Under the pieces are notes generated by a model. It was not told the origin of the DNA. It ran no database searches and saw only the letters and a list, made by a program, of their open reading frames with translations. Positions 35,381 through 43,850 of a stretch of 64,000 nucleotides of DNA are shown in pieces. Positions within the stretch are counted from its first letter, which is position 1, and each line of letters starts with the position of its first letter. A program made the translations under genes and the position numbers. The stretch comes from Tabrizicola caldifontis (GTDB lineage: Bacteria > Pseudomonadota > Alphaproteobacteria > Rhodobacterales > Rhodobacteraceae), in the NCBI RefSeq assembly GCF_004762095.1, contig NZ_SIJH01000013.1:1-64000 (forward strand), read 5' to 3'.

Positions 35381-36220
35381 TCAGGCCTTCGCTTCGGTGT
35401 CGGCGCCGATGGCGTCCACGCGGGCCTGCAGCGACAGGCGGCTCAGGCTCTCGAACGGCAGTTCGACGAAGGCCGCGATCCGGCGGCGCAGGGCGGCATA
35501 GGTCTGGGCAAACACCAGCGCCTTTTCCGCATCGGTCCCGGTCGCCTTCACCGGGTCGGGCAGACCCCAGTGGCCGGTGATCGGCTGTCCCGGCCAGGGC
35601 GGGCATTCCTCGGCCGCCGCCGTGTCGCAGACGGTGAAGACAAAATCCATCACGATGGAATCGGGCTTCTGGAACTCCGAAATGTGCTTGGACCGCAGGC
35701 CTTTCACGTCATGGCCATTGCGGCGCAGCACATCCAGCGCGAAAGGGTTCAGTTCGGTTCCCGGCCGCGTTCCGGCCGAAAAGGCCTGAAACCTGCCCTT
35801 GCCCAGATCGCGCAGAAGCGCCTCGGCGAAGATCGACCGGGCCGAGTTGCCCGAGCAGATGAAGAGTACGTCGAAATCGGTGTCACGCATGGCGGGATCC
35901 TTCTGCTCGGGGAAAAGAGGGGAAATGAGGTCGGGCCGGCCGCGGCCCACATCCAGCGCGAGATAGCCGATCAGGCCCTCGGTCGCGTCCAGATCGACCG
36001 CGTAGTAAAGGGAACGGCCGTGCCGGGTGACGCTGACCAGGCCCGAGGCAGTCAGGTCCGCAAGGTGATGGGAAAGAGTGTTCTGCTTAAGGTCCAGCGC
36101 CTCGGCAATCTCTGTCGGGCGCACTCCTTTCGGAGCAAAGCGCATGAGCAGGCGAAATACGGTCAGCCGACCGGGATGGCCGAGCGTGGCGAAGGCCTGG
36201 GCAGCGCGATTCAGTTCCAT
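35381..36220 (-). CDS. ArsR-type repressor fused to an LMW-phosphatase-type arsenate reductase
   Basis: A 279-residue fusion. Residues 1-105 are an ArsR winged helix (FATLGHPGRLTVFRLL, recognition helix LDLKQNTLSHHLADL). Residues about 113-250 are a low-molecular-weight phosphatase/ArsC domain with the CX5R loop FICSGNSARS (Cys122, Arg128) and the acid loop LPDPVKATGT. It would reduce arsenate and also repress the operon. The ATG at 36220 is preferred: it begins the family N-terminus and leaves a clean inverted repeat directly upstream. An ATG at 36268 would add 16 residues. Confidence 0.88.
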   Translation of the reverse strand: MELNRAAQAFATLGHPGRLTVFRLLMRFAPKGVRPTEIAEALDLKQNTLSHHLADLTASGLVSVTRHGRSLYYAVDLDATEGLIGYLALDVGRGRPDLISPLFPEQKDPAMRDTDFDVLFICSGNSARSIFAEALLRDLGKGRFQAFSAGTRPGTELNPFALDVLRRNGHDVKGLRSKHISEFQKPDSIVMDFVFTVCDTAAAEECPPWPGQPITGHWGLPDPVKATGTDAEKALVFAQTYAALRRRIAAFVELPFESLSRLSLQARVDAIGADTEAKA

Positions 36221-36240
36221 GTTTCCCGAATGCAGGAAAC
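36221..36240. promoter_or_regulatory. Inverted repeat abutting the ArsR-ArsC start codon, candidate autoregulatory operator
   Basis: GTTTCC (36221-36226) and GGAAAC (36235-36240) flank eight bases, ending exactly at the chosen start codon. It is well placed for ArsR-type autorepression of the arsRC-GAPDH-arsJ operon. Confidence 0.45.
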
Positions 36241-36477
36241 TAAAGCCCGCGTCCAGTGAAGGTTTCATGACGGTCGGGCCTTGCGATATGGGCTCGGCTG
36301 CAGAATGGCAGCACAGCCGCATGCCTCGTCGCGCGGGAACGGGTGCGGAATTCCGCGATTGCCAGCACCCTCCCGCTGCGCCTATGCTGTCGCCCATGAT
36401 GCCGAGTCGCCGTTCGCAACCCCGCATCGCGGGGATTCTGCCACTGCCGGTCCCCTTGAACAATCGCCATCTCCGGC

Positions 36478-37017
36478 ATGACAGCGCAAGGATATGCCAC
36501 ACCGACCGACGACCAGGCGACCTGGCGCGACGCAAGTCCGCCACCCGGCCGACTGCCGCCGCACATGGTAGCGTTCCTTCAGGGCGGGGTGGCCGCGATC
36601 CTCGGGGTTCGGGGTGTTGATGGCCGGCCGCTTGTCGGTTCCGCAACGGCCTGCCGTGTGCACGAGGCGACGGTGGTCCGGCTGTTTCTTGACCGTGCGC
36701 GAAACGCCCCGCTGCTTCAGGCGATCCGGGCCGGCAGCGCGATAGCCGCGACCTTTTCCAGCGCGCGCGACCACCGGTCGATCCAGCTCAAGGCCCCATC
36801 CGCGCTGGTCGGCGACCCCGAGCCGGAAGATCTTCCCGAAATCACCCGTCAATGCGTCATCCTGTCGGATGAACTGATGGATCTGGGATATACGCGGGCA
36901 CAGGCGCTGGCCTATGTGGCCTTCGACCCCGCCTGCCTTGCGGTGGTCGAGTTCCAGCCAGATCGCGTGTTCACCCAGACCCCGGGCCCCGGCGCCGGGG
37001 CAGAGTTGCGGCGATGA
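36478..37017 (+). CDS. Pyridoxamine 5'-phosphate oxidase-like flavin-binding protein
   Basis: A 179-residue split-barrel protein of the PNPOx-like fold: HMVAFLQGGVAAILGVRGVDGRPLVGSA with VRLFLDRARNAPLLQAI following, as in FMN- or heme-binding barrels. It does not look like housekeeping PdxH. The stop overlaps the start of the PNPOx-GAF protein by four bases (ATGA), so the two barrel proteins are made together and may form a complex. Ligand and function unknown. Confidence 0.7.
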   Translation: MTAQGYATPTDDQATWRDASPPPGRLPPHMVAFLQGGVAAILGVRGVDGRPLVGSATACRVHEATVVRLFLDRARNAPLLQAIRAGSAIAATFSSARDHRSIQLKAPSALVGDPEPEDLPEITRQCVILSDELMDLGYTRAQALAYVAFDPACLAVVEFQPDRVFTQTPGPGAGAELRR

Positions 37018-38366
37018 CTGTCTGCGGCCTTCGGGCCCTGCGCGGCGCAATGGAGGGGATCGCAGCTTCGCTGCTGTCCACCTGCGACGCCGACGGGCGG
37101 CCCAATGTCTCGATGATCAGCCAGGTCCACTGGGTGGATGATGACCATGTGGCGCTGTCGTGGCAGTTCTTCAACAAGACCCGGGCCAATCTCCTGGCCA
37201 CCGGCAAGGCCTGCGTCGAGATCTTCGACCCCCGCACACATGCCCGCTATCGTCTGCATCTCGACCATGTGGAGACCCGCACCGAAGGACCGCTTTACGA
37301 AATGATGAAGGCGCGCCTTGCCGGCATCGCCTCGCATCACGGGCTGGAGGGGGTGTTCCGTCTGCTGGGGGCCGACATCTTTCGCGTGGTGGGGGTCGAG
37401 CAGCTCACAGCTCCGGTGGTAGCGCGGCAGGACGACCGCCCGCCGCTTCTGTCGGCCGTGCGCAGCTGCATCGACGATCTGGCGCGCTGCCGCGACTTCG
37501 ACGATCTGGCCGATGCGCTGCTGGACGGGGTGGTAAGGCATCTGCGCATTCCCCATGCCATCCTGCTGATGGCCGAAGGCGACGGCCGGCTGTTTGCCAT
37601 CGGATCGCGCGGCTATCCATCGTCAGGCGTCGGGGCCGAGATACTGCCGGGCGAGGGCGTGATCGGTGTGGCTGCACGCGAAGCTGTGCCCATCCGCATC
37701 GGCCACCTCAGCGCCGACTACCGCTATGGTGCGGCGCTGGGCGCGGCGGCTCGACAGGCCGGGCTTGTCGCCAGAGAACCGCACGGTGTGCCCTTCCCTG
37801 GCCTAGGCGATCCGCACAGTCAGATCGCGGTGCCCATCCTGTCGGCGGGCAGGGTGCTGGGTGTGCTGTTCTGCGAAGCACGCGAAATCATGCGCTTCGA
37901 TCATGAGCACGAGGATGCGCTGATGCTGCTGGCCGGCTATCTGGGTGCGCTTGCCACCCTGCTTGGCGAGGATGAGCCACGGCCTGCCGACACATCCGGG
38001 CTGCCGGCCGACCCCCCTGCGGGCCTTGTGACCGTGCGGCACTTCGCTCGCGACGACAGCGTGTTCCTGGACGGCGACTACCTGATCAAGGGCGTTGCCG
38101 GTGCGATCCTGTGGCGCCTGCTGCGGCAAAATGCAGAGTCAGGCCGCACGGACTTCTCTACCCGCGAACTGCGGCTTGACCGGACCCTGCGCCTGCCCGC
38201 CCACGCCGAAAATCTGGATGCCCGGCTGGTGCTGCTGCGGCGGCGGCTGGACGAAAGGGGGGCCTGCCTCAGGATCGAGAAGACCGGTCGGGGCCGGTTC
38301 CGCCTGATCGCGGCCTGCGGGATCCGCCTGAAGGAAATGGGCGAGGCCGCTACGCCGGCCGGCTGA
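37014..38366 (+). CDS. PNPOx-like barrel + GAF + C-terminal winged-helix-like protein, candidate redox/flavin sensor-regulator
   Basis: A 450-residue three-part protein. Residues about 8-135 are a PNPOx-like split barrel (SLLSTCDADGRPNVSMISQV, FFNKTRANLLATGKA). Residues about 150-325 are a GAF domain (LLDGVVRHLRIPHAILLMAE, QIAVPILSAGRVLGVLFCEA). Residues about 345-440 resemble an OmpR-type winged helix (IKGVAGAILWRLLRQNAES, LDARLVLLRRRLDERG, KTGRGRFRLIA). I infer that flavin or another ligand sensed by barrel and GAF controls DNA binding. The overlapping gene upstream and a flavoprotein-cytochrome pair downstream are the likely partners or targets. Confidence 0.72.
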   Translation: MTVCGLRALRGAMEGIAASLLSTCDADGRPNVSMISQVHWVDDDHVALSWQFFNKTRANLLATGKACVEIFDPRTHARYRLHLDHVETRTEGPLYEMMKARLAGIASHHGLEGVFRLLGADIFRVVGVEQLTAPVVARQDDRPPLLSAVRSCIDDLARCRDFDDLADALLDGVVRHLRIPHAILLMAEGDGRLFAIGSRGYPSSGVGAEILPGEGVIGVAAREAVPIRIGHLSADYRYGAALGAAARQAGLVAREPHGVPFPGLGDPHSQIAVPILSAGRVLGVLFCEAREIMRFDHEHEDALMLLAGYLGALATLLGEDEPRPADTSGLPADPPAGLVTVRHFARDDSVFLDGDYLIKGVAGAILWRLLRQNAESGRTDFSTRELRLDRTLRLPAHAENLDARLVLLRRRLDERGACLRIEKTGRGRFRLIAACGIRLKEMGEAATPAG

Positions 38367-38378
38367 CCGTTCAAGGCG

Positions 38379-38418
38379 CTTAGCATTCTTTTACGGATTC
38401 CTGCCGGGAGACTTAGCA
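38379..38418. promoter_or_regulatory. Direct repeats CTTAGCA upstream of the flavoprotein gene
   Basis: CTTAGCA occurs at 38379-38385 and 38412-38418, 33 bases apart or about three helical turns, in the spacer between the PNPOx-GAF-wHTH gene and the flavoprotein gene. OmpR-type regulators commonly bind direct repeats. Confidence 0.35.
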
Positions 38419-38591
38419 AGCGTCCGGCCCCTGCTTCGCCTATGACACCCGCCAGGCGAAAGCCGGTTCGGTCAGCCCGGTTGGCTGCAATCCCTTTCCG
38501 GTCATCGCCACCACAAACCAGACAAGGACCGGTGCTGCTTGCGCCGGTCGCAACAGCAATCGGGCAGGCCTTTGCCCGGAACAGGAACGAC

Positions 38592-39947
38592 ATGAACGCC
38601 GAAATTCTCAGGCGCCGGGTCTCCGGCGCCGTCATCACTGCCTTGGAACCAGCCTTCGGCGCGTATCACGACGCACTGGTCTGGAACGGTCGCAAGCCGG
38701 CGCACCGGGCCGGACTCATCGTTCGCGCCGCATCGGTCGCCGACGTGCAGGAGGCGGTCCGCTTTGCCGCTGCCAACGGGCTTACCGTGTCGCCGCGCGG
38801 GGGCGGCCATCACTTCACCGGGGTTGCGACGCGGGCCGACATGGTGATCGACCTCGGCGCACTGAATGGCCTGCGGATCGACGCAACGGCCCGAAAGGCG
38901 CGGGCGGAACCTGGCGTCACCAACCTTCAGATGGCCACGGCTCTAGATCGGAAGGGCTTGGCCTTTCCGCTTGGCCATTGCGGCAGCGTACCGATGAGCG
39001 GCTATCTTCTGGGCGGCGGCGTCGGCTGGAACGGTGGCGCCTGGGGTATGGCCTGCGGTCTGGTGACTTCAGCCGAAGTCGTTCTGGCGGATGGCCGCCT
39101 TGTTACTGTCTCGGCAACCGAGAACCCCGAGATCTTCTGGGCCGTGCGGGGCGCAGGCCCGGGCTTCTTCGGGATCGTCACCGCATGGCATCTGGACCTG
39201 AAGCTTGCGCCCGCCGTGATCGAGACGGTGGTGCGGGTCTATCCCGGCAAGATGGCAGACGAGGTTGCCTCCTGGGCAGAAACGGTGATGGCCAAGGCCC
39301 CCGCCGCGGTCGAGTTTACCGCAAAGGTGGCGGCAGGGCCAGCTGGCCCGATCATCGCCGTGATCGCCACAGTGTTTGCCGACAGCGCCGAGGCCGCGCG
39401 TATGGTGCATGCGGACCTTGCCCTGGGCGCACCCCCGGCGCTGGACCAGATCGGTCCGATGCAGTCGCCGCTTGCGGGCCTGTATATGGCGACCGATCCG
39501 TCTGTGCCGGCCGGTCGGCGCTATCGTGCGGATTCGGTCTGGTCGGATGGTTCGCTGGGCCAGATTCTGGGCCATGTGGTGGAAGGGATGGCCCGTGCGC
39601 CTTCGGCGGAAACCTTCGCGGTCCTCACCCTGGCTCCGAACGCCGTTCCCCTGCCGGCAGATGCCGCCTTTTCTTGCGGCGGACGCATTTTCGGCGCCAT
39701 TTACGCGCTGTGGGCCGACGCGGCCGAGGATCCGCGCAACTCGGCCTGGCTGCACGGGCTGATCGCCGAGATCGCGCCGCTTGCAACGGGTGCCTACGTC
39801 GGGCTGTGCGACCTTGACCGTCCGGGCGGCCATCTGCCCACGCATTCCGAAGCGGTGTCGCTTCGCCTTGCCGCCCTGAGCAGACGGTTCGACCCCGCCG
39901 GGGTGTTTGCATCCGCACCGGCGGCTGTCGCTCAGGCCGCCGAATGA
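38592..39947 (+). CDS. FAD-binding (BBE-type) oxidoreductase
   Basis: A 451-residue flavoprotein of the PCMH/berberine-bridge group: VSPRGGGHHFTGVATR, MSGYLLGGGVGWNGGAWGM, WAVRGAGPGFFGIVT, and a C-terminal BBE-like substrate domain. The His in GGGHH is at the position where related enzymes attach FAD covalently. No signal peptide at the chosen ATG (38592); upstream in-frame sequence is not export-like. The gene just downstream encodes an exported c-type cytochrome, a probable electron acceptor if this protein reaches the same compartment. Confidence 0.82.
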   Translation: MNAEILRRRVSGAVITALEPAFGAYHDALVWNGRKPAHRAGLIVRAASVADVQEAVRFAAANGLTVSPRGGGHHFTGVATRADMVIDLGALNGLRIDATARKARAEPGVTNLQMATALDRKGLAFPLGHCGSVPMSGYLLGGGVGWNGGAWGMACGLVTSAEVVLADGRLVTVSATENPEIFWAVRGAGPGFFGIVTAWHLDLKLAPAVIETVVRVYPGKMADEVASWAETVMAKAPAAVEFTAKVAAGPAGPIIAVIATVFADSAEAARMVHADLALGAPPALDQIGPMQSPLAGLYMATDPSVPAGRRYRADSVWSDGSLGQILGHVVEGMARAPSAETFAVLTLAPNAVPLPADAAFSCGGRIFGAIYALWADAAEDPRNSAWLHGLIAEIAPLATGAYVGLCDLDRPGGHLPTHSEAVSLRLAALSRRFDPAGVFASAPAAVAQAAE

Positions 39948-39991
39948 TGCCCGCATCGACATGGGGTGAACCCCCGGAAAGGAAGATCAGG

Positions 39992-40489
39992 ATGAAATCC
40001 CTTGCATTCCCGATGGTATTCGGCCTCGCCTTTACCACCCCGGCCCTGTCGGCGGACCCGGACGCAGAGCAGATCGCGCGCGGGGCATACCTGGCCACGA
40101 TCATGGACTGCGCCGGGTGCCATTTGCCACGGGGCGCCGACGGCGCCCCGATCATCGAGGCAGGCCTGTCGGGCGGCACCATAGGCTTCGAGATCCCCGG
40201 CCTCGGCATCTTCTGGCCGCCCAACCTGACGCCCGACGCATCCGGGCTGGGCGGCTGGAGCGATGCCGAAATCGCTGCGGCGATCATCGGTGGCACCGCA
40301 CGGGACGGGCGCATGCTGGCCCCGGTCATGCCGTCGCCTTCTTATGCCGCCCTTGCACCTGAGGATCTAAACGCGCTGATCGCCTGGCTGCGCGCACAGC
40401 CGCCCGTCGAGGCACCACGCTTCGGACCGGTCGCTGCGGCCGACGATGCCCTGGCGCCCTTCTACCGGGTGACACTGCCGCCGCAGTGA
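39992..40489 (+). CDS. Exported c-type cytochrome
   Basis: A 165-residue mono-heme cytochrome c: signal MKSLAFPMVFGLAFTTPALS, heme site CAGCH (40-44), and a likely axial Met in the GRMLAPVMPS region. The pattern resembles small dehydrogenase-partner cytochromes. A ribosome-binding site GGAAAGGAAG lies 7-16 bases upstream. Following a flavoprotein gene, it may pass electrons from substrate oxidation to the respiratory chain. Confidence 0.85.
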   Translation: MKSLAFPMVFGLAFTTPALSADPDAEQIARGAYLATIMDCAGCHLPRGADGAPIIEAGLSGGTIGFEIPGLGIFWPPNLTPDASGLGGWSDAEIAAAIIGGTARDGRMLAPVMPSPSYAALAPEDLNALIAWLRAQPPVEAPRFGPVAAADDALAPFYRVTLPPQ

Positions 40490-40557
40490 AGCCTGTCGGC
40501 CGCCCCGCTGCGCCATGCTGCCGGGGCCGCCGCCAACCGATCGTGCTGGCGCAGTCT

Positions 40558-41164
40558 TCAGCCTCTGCTGACCCGTGCGATCATCAATGCCGACATCACG
40601 GCGGTGCCCGCAGCAAGACCGACCCACAGGCCGGAAATGCAAAGGTCGGCCCCGTCCGCCAGCCGCAGGCCAAGGGGGGGCGCCCAGGGCCCGGTAGCCT
40701 GCAAGCGTAAACACCATGGGTACACCCGCGTGTCCTTGTGCCCGCGCAGAAGGCCTGCGGCGACCGAACCCGGGTTTGCCAGGGCCTCGGTCAGGCCAAG
40801 CATTGCCAACGTACCGACGACCAGCAAGGCGGCAGCGGCTCCAACAGGGTCGGCCTGAAACATCCGGCCTGTCAGCGGCGCGGCCATCAGGACCAGGATC
40901 AGGCAGACCGCCGATGATGCCTGCGGCGAGGTAGAACAGGCGCGACTGAAAGTCGCTGCCGACCGCGACAGCGGCCAGCGTCCCCGCACCGAAGGCAGCC
41001 GAGACCACGAGCGTGTCGGTGACGCTCGTGGCCATATTGACCAGCGCGATGCCCATGATGGGAAGGGCAAGACGGGTCAGCGCGCGGGCTTCGGCAAGGG
41101 TTTGTCGGAAACGCTCGGTCGCGGGTGGCTCCGGTGCGGCCGCTGCAAGAGTGATGCCGGTCAT
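40558..41164 (-). pseudogene. MATE-family efflux transporter, decayed
   Basis: The N-terminal part (MTGITLAAAAPEPPATERF, then ALPIMGIALVNMATSVTDTL) is in one frame. The C-terminal part (LTEALANPGSVAAGLLRGHK, LGLRLADGADLCISGLWVGL) is mainly in another, with a short stretch (VPMVFTLAGYRALGAP) back in the first. At least three frame changes are needed and roughly half the normal length is missing. The reading is a MATE antiporter gene reduced by deletion and frameshifts. Confidence 0.8.
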
Positions 41165-41256
41165 GGGAACTGTCCCTGAAAAGGTGCGGGTTGCCGCGTC
41201 ACGGGCAACCCGGTTGCGGGCGGGCAGGGGGTGCATGCCCGTCACATCGGGGAAGC

Positions 41257-42648
41257 TCAGCCCCAGTTGCGGTCGTGTTCGGCATGGGTGCGCAGATAGC
41301 CGCCGGGACCGAAGTGCCGGTCGTAGAAGGCCAGGTCCAGCCGGTGCGCCTGAAGATACATCTTGGCATAGACAGGCGGCACCGTGGCCGGAAAGCGCCC
41401 GAAGGTGCCGAGAACATAGTCGGCCATGATCGTGGCGATCTCGATCGCCTCGGCGTCGATCGGGGCGGCGGCCGACCGGACGGAGGCATTGTCCCGATAC
41501 GGCCCGCCCTGAGCTGGGTCGAACGGCCCGCCCGCGCCGAACTTGCGCCGCACCACCGATTCCACAGCGGCGCGCATGTCGGCATGGTGCGGGGGCACAT
41601 GCGCCTCGAACACGCCCGGCAGGCCGGTGACATGTGGCAGCGGATTGCCCTCCAGCATCTCGAACCGGAAGCCGAGGCCCGGCACGGCCGGATCTCCGCT
41701 CGCCCCCAGCACAGCGAATGGGTTGAGGCCGGAGTACATCCAGCCCCCCAGCCCCAATGCCTGTAGCATCAGCGCTCCGGAGTAGCAGGCCGTCCCCATC
41801 TCGACCGAGACATCGGTCATCGCATCCTGCTCGACGAAGGTCATCGGATAAGCCGCCGCGAGGTCGATCCGGTGGGCGAAGCGTTCCAGCCCCGGGATCT
41901 GGCGGTCGTTGATATCGTCGTAGATCCCGGTCCCGTTCTGCACGAGGTAGAGCAGCATCAGGATGACATGCTGGGCGAGGTCTGCCACCGGCCAGATCAG
42001 GGTCGAGCCGGGAACGTTCGCGCACCACCTGTTGTGCCCCTCCATGTAGGGCATCTCGGCGGGCAGGTTCAGCCGACCGTCAGCAAGCTTTACGATCCGC
42101 GCGCGATGGGCCTTGACCCAGGCATGCAGGTCGCGATTCCCGGTTTCGGGCACCGGTGTCATGTCCCGCGTGGGCAGGAAATAGACGCCGGTATCGTCGG
42201 TGAAGAAGAACTCCGTCGTGTGAAAGCCGGCCGCCGAAGGGAAACTGCGCCCACCCGCCGCAGTGGTGTAGTTGGGCAGCTGCCCGGCATAGGCCGGGTG
42301 ATGGGCAAAGAGATTCGCCCAGCCGGTATTGCCCGCGATCGTGGCGATCAGCAGCATTTGTTCAACCGGATCGAGCGGTTGCGGTGGCTCGGCAGAGGCA
42401 AAGGCCAGCGGGCCGGTCGGGATTGTCGCGCCCCGGGCAAAGCGGCGCGAGCGGCGGCCTTGGATCGCCTCGATCAGCGGGAAGGTGGCGGCCTGCACGA
42501 CGCCGCGCGGCAGGGGAGAGAAAGAATCGAGCATGAGTCTGCCTTTCGTTGCAATGTCTTCGCCCCGGGCGATTCCGAGGCCGGCGAGCAGGGTTCCGGC
42601 GCCGATCAGTGTCGTGCCCAAAAGCCATCTGCGGGTGACGTGGGACAT
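41257..42648 (-). CDS. Exported protein of unknown function
   Basis: A 463-residue protein with an N-terminal twin-Arg-like or Sec signal (TRRWLLGTTLIGAGTLLAGL). The mature part has GRRSRRFARGATIPTGPL and EQMLLIATIAGNTGWANLF, faintly like nitroreductase N-termini. It also has HTTEFFFTDDTGVYFLPTRD, a Cys in TACYSGALMLQALGL and an aromatic-rich C-terminus. I do not recognise the family with confidence. It is divergent from a GlxA-type regulator, 108 bases apart, which is the probable controller. Confidence 0.6.
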   Translation of the reverse strand: MSHVTRRWLLGTTLIGAGTLLAGLGIARGEDIATKGRLMLDSFSPLPRGVVQAATFPLIEAIQGRRSRRFARGATIPTGPLAFASAEPPQPLDPVEQMLLIATIAGNTGWANLFAHHPAYAGQLPNYTTAAGGRSFPSAAGFHTTEFFFTDDTGVYFLPTRDMTPVPETGNRDLHAWVKAHRARIVKLADGRLNLPAEMPYMEGHNRWCANVPGSTLIWPVADLAQHVILMLLYLVQNGTGIYDDINDRQIPGLERFAHRIDLAAAYPMTFVEQDAMTDVSVEMGTACYSGALMLQALGLGGWMYSGLNPFAVLGASGDPAVPGLGFRFEMLEGNPLPHVTGLPGVFEAHVPPHHADMRAAVESVVRRKFGAGGPFDPAQGGPYRDNASVRSAAAPIDAEAIEIATIMADYVLGTFGRFPATVPPVYAKMYLQAHRLDLAFYDRHFGPGGYLRTHAEHDRNWG

Positions 42649-42756
42649 GGGAGCCTCCGATGCGGGGCCATCCCGCGCCGGGCAGATGCCACGCGCTGCA
42701 TCGGCGGCGTGAGGCACAGACTCGACGGAATCGGTCCGAATGTGCCATCATTGACC

Positions 42757-43797
42757 ATGGCTACGCCTTGTTCGCCGCGCCGGATTTCCGTCTGCCTCGT
42801 TGCCGTTCCCGAGATCTCCTCGGGCGTGCTGCACGGGTTGCTCGAGGTGTTCAGCTTCGTCGGCAGCGGGTGGGAGGCGCTGACCGGTTGGAGCGCGGGC
42901 CCCTGCCGTTTCACCCCGCGAGTCGTCGCGGCAGGCCGCGAGCCGTTCCGCAATTCCATCGGCGTGGCGATCCTGCCCGACCTGTCATTCGCCGAGGCAA
43001 AGCGCGCCGATATCGTGATCGTGAGTGATCTGGCCATCGGCTATGACGAAGACCCACGCGGCCGCTGGCCCGAGGCCGTGGCTTGGCTGCGCGAACAGCA
43101 GGCGCAGGGCGCGCTGATCTGTTCGGTCTGCACCGGCTCGGTCATGCTGGCCGAGGCGGGTATCCTCGACGGGCAGCAGGCGACTTGCCACTGGGCAGTG
43201 GTGGACATGCTGCGCGACCATTACCCCGCAGTGCGGCTGCACCCCGAGCGGGTGCTGGTGCCGACAGGCAACGAACACCGGCTGGTCACGGCGGGGGCCT
43301 CAGCCTCTTGGACCGACCTCGCTCTCTATCTCGTGGCGCGTTTCTGCGGCGAGGAGGAGGCGCGACGCACGGCCAAGCTGTTCCTGTTCGGTGACCGAAG
43401 CGACGGCCAGTTGCCTTTCGCCGCCCGCGTTCGTCCGCGCCAGCACAATGATGCCGCCATAACCGCCGCGCAGGACTGGATCGCGCTGAATTACGCCGCG
43501 CCCAACCCCGTTGCAGGAATGACCGCCGCGTCGGGGCTGACAGATCGGACATTCAAGCGCCGCTTCGAGGCCGCGACCGGCTATGCGCCGCTTGATTACG
43601 TGCTGTCCTTGCGCATCGAGGAGGCCAAGCAGATGCTGGAAACTTCCGACGATCCCATCGAAGCCGTTGCAGCCGAGGTGGGCTATGCCGAGCCCGCCGC
43701 CTTCCGCCGCGTCTTCAAGCGATCGACGGGCATCGCGCCAGCACAGTACCGGCAGAAGTTCCGCTGGGTGGTCGAGGCCCGACCCCGCGCTGGCTGA
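42757..43797 (+). CDS. GlxA-type AraC-family transcriptional regulator with DJ-1/PfpI domain
   Basis: A 346-residue regulator. Residues about 10-190 are an amidotransferase-like DJ-1/PfpI domain (LICSVCTGSVMLAEAGILDG, ATCHW), and residues about 225-335 are the AraC double helix-turn-helix (TDRTFKRRFEAATGYAPLDY, PIEAVAAEVGYAEPAAFRRV, FKRSTG). Such proteins regulate amine, amino-acid or glycine-betaine related genes. The divergent neighbour at 42648 is the likely target. Start at ATG 42757 from the domain boundary. Confidence 0.85.
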   Translation: MATPCSPRRISVCLVAVPEISSGVLHGLLEVFSFVGSGWEALTGWSAGPCRFTPRVVAAGREPFRNSIGVAILPDLSFAEAKRADIVIVSDLAIGYDEDPRGRWPEAVAWLREQQAQGALICSVCTGSVMLAEAGILDGQQATCHWAVVDMLRDHYPAVRLHPERVLVPTGNEHRLVTAGASASWTDLALYLVARFCGEEEARRTAKLFLFGDRSDGQLPFAARVRPRQHNDAAITAAQDWIALNYAAPNPVAGMTAASGLTDRTFKRRFEAATGYAPLDYVLSLRIEEAKQMLETSDDPIEAVAAEVGYAEPAAFRRVFKRSTGIAPAQYRQKFRWVVEARPRAG

Positions 43798-43850
43798 ACC
43801 CGCAGCTCGGCCCCCCCCGGCCGCCAACCGGTCGCGTCGGGCCGTGCCTT

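Noticed and set aside
34565-36259. Long open frame (564 codons) antisense to the GAPDH and ArsR-ArsC genes
   Set aside because: It covers two recognisable genes and the gap between them; codon use is that of a shadow frame.
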